Positions 27,409 through 37,500 of a stretch of 64,000 bases of DNA are shown here, piece after piece. The first letter of the stretch is position 1. Each line of letters opens with the position of its first letter. This stretch comes from an uncultured Rikenellaceae bacterium (GTDB lineage Bacteria; Bacteroidota; Bacteroidia; Bacteroidales; Rikenellaceae): the NCBI GenBank assembly GCA_944321925.1, contig CALUND010000016.1:1-64000 (forward strand), written 5' to 3'. Below the pieces are notes generated by a model. It searched no databases. It was not told where the DNA came from and saw only the letters and a program-made list of their open reading frames with translations. The position numbers and the translations under genes were made by a program.

Positions 27409-27447
27409 AACGGAGGACGGAATCCAGTCGGATTTCCGTCCTCCGTT
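27409..27447 (+). terminator. Terminator hairpin after hppA
   Basis: A perfect 14-bp stem AACGGAGGACGGAA / TTCCGTCCTCCGTT with an 11-nt loop lies 16 nt after the hppA stop. The T tract is weak. Confidence 0.7.
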
Positions 27448-27582
27448 CGTTTGGACGCCGGCAGTTTTTTCGGAGTGGATCGCGGGTTTGTGAAGGCTCA
27501 TCCGTCGCCTCGGATTGCAAAAGTTTGGGCGAGTGGCTGGAATTTTGTATCATTGAGGACAAAATCTTTGATAAATAGCGCG

Positions 27583-28440
27583 ATGAATATGGATAGGAGG
27601 TTTGCGGCAAATGTTCGCCTGGCAAATGGCATCGATATGCCGGCAATCGGTTACGGGACCTATCGTATGGATGGGGATTCTGCCTATGATGCGGTGAGGA
27701 TGGCTCTAAAGACGGGTTATCGACATATCGACACGGCAGCTTATTACCGAAACGAAGAGGCGGTCGGACGGGCCGTAGCCGATAGTGGCATTCCGCGGAG
27801 CGACGTGTTCGTGACCAGTAAATTGTGGAACGATTTCCACAGCTACCGGGAGGCAAAGGTCCAATTCGAGCGGTCGCTTTCGGCCCTCGGGTTCGATTAT
27901 CTCGACCTCTATCTGATTCATTGGCCGGCTCCTGCGGCGATCCGCGGGGTCTGGAAGGAGCGGATGTTCGATACCTGGAAAGCTTTTGAAGAGTTGTATG
28001 GCGCCGGAAAGATACGGGCTATCGGTGTCAGCAATTTCTGGAAACATCATCTCGAAGAGATACTCCCGAGGGTGCAGATTCGTCCGATGGTCGATCAGAT
28101 CGAGTTGCATCCCGGATTCCCGCAGGTAGCGACCGTCGATTATTGCCGGCAGAGTGGTATTCAGGTCGAAGCGTGGCAGCCTTTGGCGCGTGCGGCACTG
28201 TTTTCAACACCGTTGGTGGAAGAACTTTCCTCGCAATATGGGGTTACTCCGGCTCAACTTTTCTTACGTTGGGAGCTTCAGCGAGGCATTGTTCCGCTTC
28301 CAAAATCGGCCGATCCGGTACGGATTCGGGAGAATCTGGAGATCGGTTGGTTCGAGATTTCGGCGCAGGATATGGAGCGTATCACGACCATGCCCGAAGC
28401 CGGATGGTCGGGACTCGATCCCGATCGGGTCGCTTTTTGA
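27583..28440 (+). CDS. Aldo/keto reductase
   Basis: This is a 285-aa cytosolic TIM-barrel NADPH oxidoreductase. The tetrad is visible: Asp and Tyr in 'GYRHIDTAAYYRNE', Lys in 'VTSKLW', and His in 'LIHWP'. 'VGVSNF'-type ('AIGVSNFWKHHLEEIL') and 'PLPKSADPVRIREN' motifs mark the strand-6 and NADPH-binding regions of the 2,5-diketogluconate reductase-like branch. The ATG at 27583 follows the family N-terminus ('VRLANGIDMPAIGYGTYRM'). It is a single gene. The physiological substrate is not evident. Confidence 0.88.
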   Translation: MNMDRRFAANVRLANGIDMPAIGYGTYRMDGDSAYDAVRMALKTGYRHIDTAAYYRNEEAVGRAVADSGIPRSDVFVTSKLWNDFHSYREAKVQFERSLSALGFDYLDLYLIHWPAPAAIRGVWKERMFDTWKAFEELYGAGKIRAIGVSNFWKHHLEEILPRVQIRPMVDQIELHPGFPQVATVDYCRQSGIQVEAWQPLARAALFSTPLVEELSSQYGVTPAQLFLRWELQRGIVPLPKSADPVRIRENLEIGWFEISAQDMERITTMPEAGWSGLDPDRVAF

Positions 28441-28588
28441 GCTCTCGGGAGCAAAAGGCCCCTTTTGCAAAGAATGGCGTTGAGTCGGCAATCGGCCATT
28501 TCGTCTTATTGTTGGTTGACAGGGGCTTCTTTTGCGTTTCGAATTGAAAAATAGGGAGGTGCTCTCTCGACGATCCGATTATTTTTCT

Positions 28589-28596
28589 TACTTTTG
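28589..28596 (+). promoter_or_regulatory. Putative -7 box of the polysaccharide export genes
   Basis: TACTTTTG fits TAnnTTTG and lies 43 nt before the Wza-like gene. No clear TTTG -33 element was found. Confidence 0.45.
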
Positions 28597-28639
28597 TAGC
28601 CAAGTCATTTGAACGTAAAAATATTACTGCGCTTCATTT

Positions 28640-29431
28640 ATGAAACGATTAGCCATTCTGATTTCGTTGCTCGCTCTTACGGCCTGCGGCTCCATGAAAC
28701 AGATCTCTTATCTACAGGATATCGAATCGGGCGAAAGTTTGCCGATCGGTAATAGCTACGAAGTGACGATCAAACCGGCCGATGTATTGAGTATCATGGT
28801 GAGCGTGGCGAACGGTGATGCGAATCTGGCACGTCCTTTCAATATCGTTACGTCCGACGCGAAACAGATTTCGGACGGGAGTGCGGGGGCTTCGTCGATG
28901 AGTTATCAGCATGGTTATCTGGTTGATCCTGAGGGATATATCAATTTTCCGATTTTCGGTAAGATCCAGGTCGCCGGAATGACCCGCAATCAATTGATTG
29001 CCTATTTGGAAAATCGTATTCGGGAAGAGAACTATATCAAAGACCCGATCGTGACGGCCAATTTTCTCAATCTGAAAGTTTACGTTTTGGGAGAGGTGAA
29101 TCGGCCCGGCGAGTATTCGATCCCCTCCAACCGCATGACTTTGTTCGAAGCATTGAGCCTGGCAGGCGACCTGACGGTTTACGGAAAGCGGAAGAACATT
29201 GCAGTCATTCGAGAGGATGAGGGTGTTCGTAAGGTGGTTTACCTCGACCTGACCAGCAAGGATATTTTCATGTCGCCCTATTTCTATCTGAAGCAGAATG
29301 ATGTGGTCTACGTGCAACCCAATAAACGTCGTGCGGAACAGGGCGCAATGAGTCCCCTTTGGAGTACGATTATCAGCGGAGGTAGTTTGTTGGTGTCTTT
29401 GGCCACGCTTTTGGTAACAGTGTTGCGTTAA
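28640..29431 (+). CDS. Wza-like polysaccharide export lipoprotein
   Basis: This 263-aa outer-membrane lipoprotein (Cys16 in 'LTACGS') has a polysaccharide-export (Poly_export) domain ('YEVTIKPADVLSIMV', 'GYLVDPEGYINFPIFGKI', 'TRNQLIAYLENRI') and a SLBB domain ('VYVLGEVNRPGEYSIP'). A C-terminal hydrophobic helix (about 245-262) is typical of Bacteroidetes Wza-type proteins. It lies 21 nt upstream of the Wzc-like kinase, and together they would form the envelope-spanning export channel for a capsule or exopolysaccharide. Confidence 0.9.
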   Translation: MKRLAILISLLALTACGSMKQISYLQDIESGESLPIGNSYEVTIKPADVLSIMVSVANGDANLARPFNIVTSDAKQISDGSAGASSMSYQHGYLVDPEGYINFPIFGKIQVAGMTRNQLIAYLENRIREENYIKDPIVTANFLNLKVYVLGEVNRPGEYSIPSNRMTLFEALSLAGDLTVYGKRKNIAVIREDEGVRKVVYLDLTSKDIFMSPYFYLKQNDVVYVQPNKRRAEQGAMSPLWSTIISGGSLLVSLATLLVTVLR

Positions 29432-29452
29432 ATTCATTTCGAGACAAAAATC

Positions 29453-31882
29453 ATGACCGAGTTAGAACCCCTTAACAACCGTACGGAAGAGAGCAACTAC
29501 AGTTTGCGCGACACATTCGAGATGATTCGGGCCAACTGGATGTGGTTTATCCTCTCGATTCTTATCTGTTTGGGTGCTGCAAGCTTGTATCTGCGCAAAA
29601 CTCCGAACGTGTATGAGCGGACGGCATCGTTGTTGATCAAGGACAGTCGTCGGGGCAACGTTACCTCCTCCGCTTTTTCCGATCTGCAAAGCGTGAAGAT
29701 GATCCCCAATGTCGAGAACGAGATGATGTTGCTCGGATCGAAAAGATTGATGATGGAGGTGGCTCGCAATCTTCGGCTCAATGTCGCCTATGGCCGTCAG
29801 GGGCATATCCGTAATTATGATTTGTGGGGCCGTTCACCGATAGATGTCTATTTCATCGACGACATGGAGTGGCAAAATCTGGCGTTCCGGGTCGCTCCGT
29901 TGAAAAATGGACGTGTGCGGTTGACGGATTTCGTTATGCCGGGTATGAAATCTTCCGAGGCGGTCGTAGAGGGCGCTTTGGGAGATACACTGGTTACTCC
30001 CGTGGGCAAAATGGTCATTCACAATACGCCCTATTTTGAAGATTATATCGGGCTGGAGATCGATGTGCGCAAATCCAATTTGGAGTCGACGGCTGTATTT
30101 TTCCGTAAACTTATCAATATCGGATTGGCCAACGACAGATCGAGCATCATTGAATTGAAGATGCAGGATGTCAATCCGAAACGGGCGGAGGCGGTGCTGG
30201 ACAACCTCATGGAGGCATACGAGCAGGATGTGCGCAGCGATAAAAAGCAGGTGTCGGACATTACGGGAAAATTCATTGAGGAGCGGTTGGCCGTGATCAG
30301 TGGCGAACTGAAGGATGAAGATAAAAAGGTCGAAGATTTCAAACAGAGCAATCAGTTTATCGACCTGCAAAGTCAGGTTTCTGCCTCGATGTCCGAAGGA
30401 AGCAAGTACAAGAGCGAAATATTCAACATAGAGAATCAGATCGGATTGGTCGGATTCGTCAAGGAGTATATGATGGATGAGTCGCGAGCCAGCCAGCTTA
30501 TTCCATCGAATGTGGGGGTGACCGATACCTACATTAACTCTCAGATCGCCGAATACAATCAGGACGTGCTGTTGCGCGATAAAATGATCGCTTCGTCGAG
30601 CGAGAAGAATCCGGCCGTTATCGAATTGACCAATTCGCTGAATGCACGTCGGCAGGCAATCATCAGTTCGATCGATAATTTGTTGGCTCAGTTGCAGATC
30701 AGTCTGCGGAATGCGCGTGAGGAGGAGACTCTTTCCAAAAGCCGCATGTCGGCTGTCCCGATTCAGGAGAGCCAATTCCAGGCAATCACCCGGCAGCAGA
30801 AGATCAAAGAAGAACTTTATCTCTATCTGCTCAATAAACGCGAGGAAAACGCGCTCAGTTCGGCCATCGTAGATAGCGATGCCCGGGTTCTCGATGCGGC
30901 TTTCGGAAGTCAGACGCCTGTATCTCCCAAAAAGTCACAAATTCTTCTGCTCGCATTTTTCATAGGTTGTGCAATTCCCTTTGCCGTGATCGTTTTGATC
31001 AATATGCTCAACACTACCGTGCGAGGTCGGAAAGATATTGAAGGGAAGATCGATGTGCCGTTATTGGGGGATATTCCGCAACATACGGGTAAATCGACGA
31101 ATGGAATCGTTGTAAAGGAGCATGGGCGGGATGCGGTATCCGAGTCGTTCCGCATGATTCGGTCGAACATGAGTTTCATGAACCTTACGGGGCGTCAGCA
31201 GGTCATTATGCTTACGTCGACGAATCCGGGAGCCGGAAAGACATTCGTTGCAACCAATTTGGCCATGTCGTTGGCGCTTGCATCGAAAAAAGTGGTGGTA
31301 ATCGATCTTGATCTGCGTAAACGGACTTTGACCAAGATGCTGGGAGTTCGTTCCGTGAGAGAGGGCGTGAGTCGCTATCTTTCGGATCAGAGTGTGCGCG
31401 TCGATGATATCATACAGTCGGATCAGCTTCATCCCGGACTCGATGTGATTTATGCCGGGCTGCAGCCGCCCAATCCTGCCGAGATGCTGATGAGTAGTCG
31501 ACTCGATGAATTGATATCGGAGTTGCGCAGTCGGTACGATTACATTATTCTCGATGCGGTTCCGGCCATGATGGTGGCTGATACCCTCATTATTGATCGG
31601 GTTTGTGATCTTTCGATTTATGTGGTCCGGGAGGGTGTTCTCGATCGTCGACAACTGCCCGATATCGAGCGGCTACGGACCGAAAAGAAACTCCACAACA
31701 TGACCGTTGTACTCAATGGTGTCCGTTACAGTAACCACCGTTATGGCTATGGTTATGGCTACGGTTACGGCTATGGTTATGGCTACGGTTATGGCTATGG
31801 AGCGGATGAAAACGAATCTTCGAAGAAACGTTTCTGGAAATTCATCAAACGGAAAAGATCGAAGAGTCGGACCCAGGAATAA
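29453..31882 (+). CDS. Wzc-like polysaccharide co-polymerase / bacterial tyrosine kinase
   Basis: This is an 809-aa inner-membrane protein. It has an N-terminal Wzz domain with a first membrane segment near residues 27-45, a long coiled-coil periplasmic part (about 250-480), a GNVR region and a second membrane segment near 498-520. A cytoplasmic BY-kinase follows: Walker A 'GAGKT' (Lys596), Walker A' 'VIDLDLRKR', Walker B 'IILDAV'. The C-terminus carries ten consecutive Tyr-Gly pairs (residues 764-783) as the autophosphorylation cluster. It controls chain length and export with the Wza-like partner. Confidence 0.92.
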   Translation: MTELEPLNNRTEESNYSLRDTFEMIRANWMWFILSILICLGAASLYLRKTPNVYERTASLLIKDSRRGNVTSSAFSDLQSVKMIPNVENEMMLLGSKRLMMEVARNLRLNVAYGRQGHIRNYDLWGRSPIDVYFIDDMEWQNLAFRVAPLKNGRVRLTDFVMPGMKSSEAVVEGALGDTLVTPVGKMVIHNTPYFEDYIGLEIDVRKSNLESTAVFFRKLINIGLANDRSSIIELKMQDVNPKRAEAVLDNLMEAYEQDVRSDKKQVSDITGKFIEERLAVISGELKDEDKKVEDFKQSNQFIDLQSQVSASMSEGSKYKSEIFNIENQIGLVGFVKEYMMDESRASQLIPSNVGVTDTYINSQIAEYNQDVLLRDKMIASSSEKNPAVIELTNSLNARRQAIISSIDNLLAQLQISLRNAREEETLSKSRMSAVPIQESQFQAITRQQKIKEELYLYLLNKREENALSSAIVDSDARVLDAAFGSQTPVSPKKSQILLLAFFIGCAIPFAVIVLINMLNTTVRGRKDIEGKIDVPLLGDIPQHTGKSTNGIVVKEHGRDAVSESFRMIRSNMSFMNLTGRQQVIMLTSTNPGAGKTFVATNLAMSLALASKKVVVIDLDLRKRTLTKMLGVRSVREGVSRYLSDQSVRVDDIIQSDQLHPGLDVIYAGLQPPNPAEMLMSSRLDELISELRSRYDYIILDAVPAMMVADTLIIDRVCDLSIYVVREGVLDRRQLPDIERLRTEKKLHNMTVVLNGVRYSNHRYGYGYGYGYGYGYGYGYGYGADENESSKKRFWKFIKRKRSKSRTQE
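31742..31801 (+). repeat. 12-bp minisatellite encoding (Tyr-Gly)10 in the Wzc tail
   Basis: Five imperfect 12-nt units of the type TATGGCTATGGT encode ten Tyr-Gly pairs. All units keep the reading frame. Gain or loss of a unit would change tyrosine number by two without a frameshift. Confidence 0.9.
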
Positions 31883-31894
31883 AGGAAGTAGATT

Positions 31895-32275
31895 ATGATT
31901 GTAGCGATCGATTTCGACGGCACGTGTGTGACACATGAATACCCTCATGTAGGTAAAGATGTCGAGGGGGCGGTTCCGGTACTTCGGGAGCTTGTCGGTG
32001 AGGGCCATAAGTTGATTCTCTATACGATGCGGGATGGGAAATTGCTCGATGCGGCTCTCGAATGGTTCCGTAAGCGCGATATTCCGCTCTACGATGTCAA
32101 CCGGAATCGGCGGCAGACCGAGTGGACAACCTCGCCGAAGATTCATGCGGATGTCTATATCGATGACAATGCGCTCGGTTGTCCGTTGAAGTACGAGGAA
32201 GGGGTTCGGAAACCGTATGTCGATTGGGAACGGGCTCGCAAGCTGTTGGTCGAATACGGCTTGTTGTATGAGTAA
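31895..32275 (+). CDS. Small HAD-superfamily phosphatase (BT0820-like)
   Basis: This 126-aa protein begins with the HAD motif I 'IAIDFDGTCVTHEYP' (shifted by the initial Met-Ile-Val). It has a motif II-like 'LILYTMRDGK' and a late acidic motif 'DVYIDDNALG'. It lacks a large cap domain. Such short HAD proteins are common in Bacteroidales, often near polysaccharide genes. It follows the Wzc-like gene by 12 nt and is followed by a strong terminator, so it is the third gene of the export operon. The substrate is unknown. Confidence 0.85.
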   Translation: MIVAIDFDGTCVTHEYPHVGKDVEGAVPVLRELVGEGHKLILYTMRDGKLLDAALEWFRKRDIPLYDVNRNRRQTEWTTSPKIHADVYIDDNALGCPLKYEEGVRKPYVDWERARKLLVEYGLLYE

Positions 32276-32293
32276 CTACTTGGTTTGATCGAT

Positions 32294-32327
32294 AAAAAAG
32301 ATCTGCGACTTTTCGCAGATCTTTTTT
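32294..32327. terminator. Bidirectional terminator between convergent operons
   Basis: A perfect 15-bp stem AAAAAAGATCTGCGA / TCGCAGATCTTTTTT with loop CTTT. A and T runs on both sides let it act on the HAD gene from the left and the M20 hydrolase gene from the right. Confidence 0.9.
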
Positions 32328-32396
32328 CTTTTGGTCGGACGGGATCGATCGCCGAGAGAGAAATTCAATGGTCGTCTGGCGAGCGAAGTCCTGTTG

Positions 32397-33596
32397 TCAT
32401 TCGAGGGTCTGCAACGCCAAAGAAGCCAGTAAGGCGGGTGCGTAGCGGAGCGCGGATTCATTCGGACAGAGCAACGGAGTATGTAGTTTCCCGGCAGCCC
32501 GGTCGGCCCGATCCGCTTCGAGCAGTGCCTCTTGCCCTACGCCGCAACGGAAAAAGAGCGAGGGGTAGCGCGTGGTGTAGAATCCGAAGTCCTCTGCGGT
32601 GGGACGAATGTCCAGCGATACGACCGACTGTTCGCCGAAAAGTTGTTGGGTCAGGGCCATTGCGCGTTCGGTCAATGCGGGATCGTTCACGACCGACGGA
32701 TAGCCGTGGCTGATGTTGATCTCGGTATGTGTGCCGTGCCGTGCATCGACAGCTTCGGCTTTGGCCCGGATACGTCGTTTGGCCTCTGCACGCCAGGCCT
32801 CGTTGAAAACACGGAGGGTCCCCGCCATGAAGACGTCGTTCGGAACGACGTTGGTCGCCCCTTCGGCTATCACCCGGCCGATGGAGATGACGGTAGGGGA
32901 GTCGGGATCGGGTCGTTCTGCGGGGAGGGTATGGAGCGCCGTGATTAGCTCTGCGGCGGTGGGAATCGGATCTTTCAGGTTTTTACGGATGGCGCCGTGA
33001 CCTCCGACACCGTGTACGGTGAAGTAGAGCTCATCGCTCGAAGCCATGTATTGTCCGGGGCGGAATCCGAAGACTCCGGTCGGGAGTTCGGGTTCGATGT
33101 GTTCGCCGATGAAGGCTTCGATGTGGTAGCGATCGAACGGATGTTCGGCCAAGACCAGGGAGGCGCCGCCCGGATTTTTCTCTTCGCCGGGCTGGAAGAG
33201 TCCGAAGACGGTCCCTTCGAAGCTTGTCCGTCGTTCGTTGAGCAGGAGCAATGCCCCGAGAAGTGCCGCCGCGTGCATGTCGTGACCGCAGGCGTGCATG
33301 ACGCCTTTGTTTTGAGAGGCGAACTCCACGTCGGTTTGTTCAGTGACCGGCAGCGCATCGATATCGGCCCTGAGGACGACAGCCCGGCTCAGATCGCCGC
33401 GACCTTCGATACGGGCGAGCAATCCGGTTTGGGCGATCGGACGGTAGGCGATGCCGGCTTTGTCGAGCTCGGATGCGATGATGCGGACCGTTTCCCGCTC
33501 CACGAACGACAGTTCGGGACGGGTATGGAGCCGACGACGGAAATTCCGTATCCGTTCATAAAGGGAGGCAGCCTCCCGTATGATTTCCTGATCCAT
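32397..33596 (-). CDS. M20 family amidohydrolase (hippurate hydrolase-like)
   Basis: This is a 399-aa cytosolic metal-dependent amidohydrolase. Metal-binding residues appear in 'MHACGHDMHAA', 'GEEKNPGGA', 'GEHIEPEL' and a C-terminal 'LHTP'. The central dimerisation domain begins near 'GVGGHGAIRKN'. Enzymes of this group remove acyl groups from amino acids or cleave small peptides. It is the last gene of a leftward unit, 5 nt after metF. Its place next to methionine genes suggests, without proof, a role in amino-acid salvage. Confidence 0.88.
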   Translation of the reverse strand: MDQEIIREAASLYERIRNFRRRLHTRPELSFVERETVRIIASELDKAGIAYRPIAQTGLLARIEGRGDLSRAVVLRADIDALPVTEQTDVEFASQNKGVMHACGHDMHAAALLGALLLLNERRTSFEGTVFGLFQPGEEKNPGGASLVLAEHPFDRYHIEAFIGEHIEPELPTGVFGFRPGQYMASSDELYFTVHGVGGHGAIRKNLKDPIPTAAELITALHTLPAERPDPDSPTVISIGRVIAEGATNVVPNDVFMAGTLRVFNEAWRAEAKRRIRAKAEAVDARHGTHTEINISHGYPSVVNDPALTERAMALTQQLFGEQSVVSLDIRPTAEDFGFYTTRYPSLFFRCGVGQEALLEADRADRAAGKLHTPLLCPNESALRYAPALLASLALQTLE

Positions 33597-33601
33597 GGTG
33601 T

Positions 33602-34564
33602 TTAGAATACATTTTTTACGATGCGGGCCACGTTATCGGTTTTCCCCATCGAATAGAAGTGGATCAGCGGCAATCCGGCTGCTTTCAATTCGCGGGCCTG
33701 CATGGTTGCCCATTCGATTCCGACTTCGCGTACGGCCCGGTTGTCGGGGCAGGCCTCCACGGCATCGACCAGCTCTTGCGGCAGATCGACATGGAATGTG
33801 TGGGGGAGCAGGGTCAGTTGCGCTTTCGTGGAGAAAGGCTTGATTCCCGGGACGATCGGAACCGTGATTCCTGTTTTCCGGCAACGGTCGATGAAGTCGA
33901 ATATTTTTTTGTTGTCGAAACTCATTTGGGTGATGATGTAGTCGGCTCCTGCATCGACTTTTCGCTTCAGATTCTCCAGGTCGGTCTGTTCGTTGGCGGA
34001 TTCGGCGTGTTTTTCGGGATAGCCGGCCACGCCGATGCAGAAGGCCGAACGGTGGTGGGTATGGGCTTCGTCGTCGAGGAAGGTCCCCCGGTTCATCGCC
34101 GCGATCTGTTCCACCAGTTCCGAGGCGTGGGCATATCCTTGCGGATGAGGTTCGAATCTTCTCTCTCCGTGTACGTTATCGCCGCGAAGGGCCAAGACAT
34201 TGGTCATGCCGAGGAAATCCATGTCGATCAGGGCATCCTCGATGTCGTATTTCGATACCCCGCCGCAGATCAGGTGCGGGATAGCCTCGATGCCGTAACG
34301 TCGGATGATCGCCTCCGAGATACCGATCGTACCGGGTCGGCGTCGCACGATGCGTCGTTCGAGCAGGCCGTTTTCCCGTTCGATGTACTTTACCTCTTCG
34401 CGATGGGAAGTGACGCTGATACAAGCCGGTCCGTATTCGGCCAGGGTGTCGATCGCTTCGAAAACATTGTCCGTGCCGTCGCCCTTCAACGGGGGCAACA
34501 ATTCAAAGGAGAAACGGCTTTTACCTGTGGTTTCGGCTTGGCGGATCAGTTCGATTACCTGCAT
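33602..34564 (-). CDS. metF: 5,10-methylenetetrahydrofolate reductase
   Basis: This 320-aa FAD-dependent TIM-barrel enzyme reduces 5,10-methylene-THF to 5-methyl-THF, the methyl donor for MetH. Motifs are 'FSFELLPPLKGD' with the catalytic Glu, 'ISVTSHRE', 'LALRGDNVHGE' (Asp of the folate site) and 'GVAGYPEKH'. The ATG at 34564 lies 5 nt after the metH stop. Longer frames would run through metH. The metH-metF pairing makes the pathway assignment firm. Confidence 0.95.
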   Translation of the reverse strand: MQVIELIRQAETTGKSRFSFELLPPLKGDGTDNVFEAIDTLAEYGPACISVTSHREEVKYIERENGLLERRIVRRRPGTIGISEAIIRRYGIEAIPHLICGGVSKYDIEDALIDMDFLGMTNVLALRGDNVHGERRFEPHPQGYAHASELVEQIAAMNRGTFLDDEAHTHHRSAFCIGVAGYPEKHAESANEQTDLENLKRKVDAGADYIITQMSFDNKKIFDFIDRCRKTGITVPIVPGIKPFSTKAQLTLLPHTFHVDLPQELVDAVEACPDNRAVREVGIEWATMQARELKAAGLPLIHFYSMGKTDNVARIVKNVF

Positions 34565-34569
34565 GATGG

Positions 34570-37500
34570 TCAGATTTTGAGGATCAGTTTTTTTATCTCT
34601 TCGGCCGATTTGTTGCGTCGGGCGGCATAATCCGCGAGTTGTTCTTCGCTCAGGGTCCCGAGCGTGAAATAGCGGGCGCCGGGATCGGCCACGATCAATC
34701 CGCACAAGGCTTCGCCGGGATTGATCATATAGTTCTCCGTGAGTCGCATGGGGGTAACGGCTTCGACTCCCAGCAGGCGGAACACCTCCTGTTTGAGCGA
34801 ATGGTCGGGTGTCGCCGGGTATCCGAAGGCGAAACGCAATCCGGGGTATTTCCCGGCGATGGCCGCTTTCGGATCGGATGGCTCCTGTTGATACCCCCAC
34901 ATCTCTTCCCGGATGAATGCGTGCATCGCTTCGGCGAATGCTTCGGTCAATCTGTCGGCCAGCAGTTTGCTCATGATGGCGCTATAGTCGTCGCCTTCCG
35001 CACGGAATTGCTCCGCGAGTTCTTTCAGACCCACTCCGCCCGTGACGGCAAATACTCCGACATAGTCCTGTCCCGTGGCGGCGTCTGCCACATAATCGGC
35101 TACCGAAAGAGAACTGTCCGAAGCGTTGCTCTGACTGCGCAGTTGCGCCAGTCGGATCTCTTCGCCTTTCGAATTGCGGATGAAGATGTCGTCGCCTTCG
35201 CTTCGTGCCGGGAAGATGCCGGCCACGCCGTCGAGATGCAGCAGCTTCTCCTTTTTGATGCGGTTCAGCAATTGGCAGGCATCATCGAACAGTTTGCGGG
35301 CCTCGGCTCCCTTCTCGGGGGAATCGAAGATTTCGGGGTAACGGCCCTTGATCTCCCAGGAGGCGAAGAAGAAGTTCCAGTCGATGAATCGTTCCGCTTC
35401 GGCGATGTCGAAGTCGTGGAAGACGACTTTTCCCGTATGTTTCGGGACGACGATCTCTTCGGCCTGTTTGATGCGTCGGTGCATGCGGGCTTCGGCGAGG
35501 GGACGGATGGTCCGGAGTTGTTCTTTTTGAGCATAGAGGTCTCGTTCGGCGGCCTGTTTTTCACGGACCGATGCAATGTAGCTCTCCCGTTCGGGACTCA
35601 TGAGGGAGGCGAGAATCCGGACATTGTCCGATGCGTCGCGACTGTGGACCACCACGCCCGAATAAGCCGGAGCGATCTTGACGGCGGTATGGAGGTCGGA
35701 GGTGGTCGCTCCGCCGATCACGACGGGAATCGTGAGTTTGCGCCGTTCGAGCTCTTTCACGACTCGGATCATCTCTTCGAGCGAGGGGGTGATCAGACCG
35801 CTCAGACCGATGACGTCGGCTTTCCAGCGAACGGCCTCGTCGACGATTCGTTCGGCTTCTACCATGACGCCCAGATCGTTCACTTCGTAGCCGTTGCAGG
35901 CGATCACGACCGAGACGATGTTTTTGCCGATGTCGTGTACGTCGCCCTTTACCGTGGCGATCAGGAATCGCCCGGCCGATGCGCCCTGTTTTTCACCCTG
36001 TTTTTCGATGAAGGGCGTGAGTACCTCCACCGCTTTTTTCATGACGCGGGCACTTTTGACCACCTGGGGCAGGAACATTTTCCCGGCTCCGAACAGTTCG
36101 CCCACTTCGTTCATGGCAGGCATCAGCATGCGGTCGATCACCTCCAACGGAGCTCCGAGTTCATGGTATGCCTCCAGGGCGTCGTCCGCGATGTGGTCGG
36201 CAATGCCTTTGAGCATGGCGTATCCGATCCGTTCGGCGAGCGGCTTGTCGCGCCAGGAGTCGTGATGATCTTCCGTCGCGCCCCCTTTCGATGGTTCGGC
36301 CTTCATCTTCTCGGCATATTTCGAGAGCCGTTCTGTGGCGTCGGGCCGACGATTCAGAACGACATCCTCGCAAAGCTCCAGCAATTCCGGCTCGATATCG
36401 GAATAGATCCGCAGCATGGCGGGGTTTACGATTCCCATGTCCATGCCGGCGGCGATGGCGTGGTAGAGGAAGACCGAGTGCATGGCTTCCCGCACGGGGT
36501 TGTTGCCCCGGAAGGAGAAGGAGAGGTTGCTTACGCCGCCGCTGACCTTTGCATAAGGGAGGTTTTGTTTGATCCAGCGGCACGCTTCGATGAAGTCGAC
36601 GCCGTAGTTGTCGTGTTGTTCGATCCCGGTGGCAACCGCCAGTACGTTGGGGTCGAAAATGATCTCTTCGGCCGGGAATCCGTTCGTTGTGAGCAGTTCG
36701 TAGGCTCTTTTCGCCACTTCGATCTTACGGGAGAGGGTGTCGGCCTGTCCCTGTTCGTCGAAGAGCATCACGACGGCCGCAGCTCCGTAACGGTGTATGA
36801 GCGCTGCCCGGCGGAGGAATTCCGTCTCACCCTCTTTGAGCGAGATGGAGTTGACGATGCTTTTCCCCTGCGTGCAGCGGAGTCCTGCTTCGAGGACCTC
36901 CCAGTTCGAGGAGTCGATCATGAAAGGGACGCGGGCTACCTCCGGTTCGGAGGCTGCCAGGTTCAGGAAACGGGTCATGGCTTGCGGACCGTCGATCAAT
37001 CCGTCGTCCATGCAGACGTCGATGATTTGCGCGCCTGATTCGACCTGTTGCCGGGCGATGCTGAGGGCTTCGTCGAAGTTCTCTTCGCGGATCAGTCGTG
37101 CGAAGCGGGCCGATCCGGCCACATTGGTCCGTTCTCCGATGTTGATGAAATTCGCTTCCGGGGTGATTGTAAGCGGTTCCAGTCCGCTCAATTGCGTGAG
37201 ATGTCTGTTGGCAGGAAGCGGACGGGGTGTATAGGCCGAGGCTTTGGCGGCTACGAGGCGGATATGTTCCGGTGTCGTGCCGCAGCAGCCGCCTATGATG
37301 TTGACGATCCCTTCGCGGAGGTACTCTTCGACATCCGCTGCGAACATCTCCGGAGTCTCGTCGTAACCGCCCATCACGTTGGGCAGTCCGGCGTTCGGAT
37401 GGGCCGATATGCGGCATTCGGCAACTGCGGCCAACCGTTCGAGGTAGGGGCGGAGCTGTTTGGCTCCGAAGGCGCAGTTGAGTCCGATGGTCAGCAGGTC

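Noticed and set aside
34639..37038. 799-aa rightward open frame antisense to metH
   Set aside because: Shadow caused by codon bias in metH. No recognisable motif.
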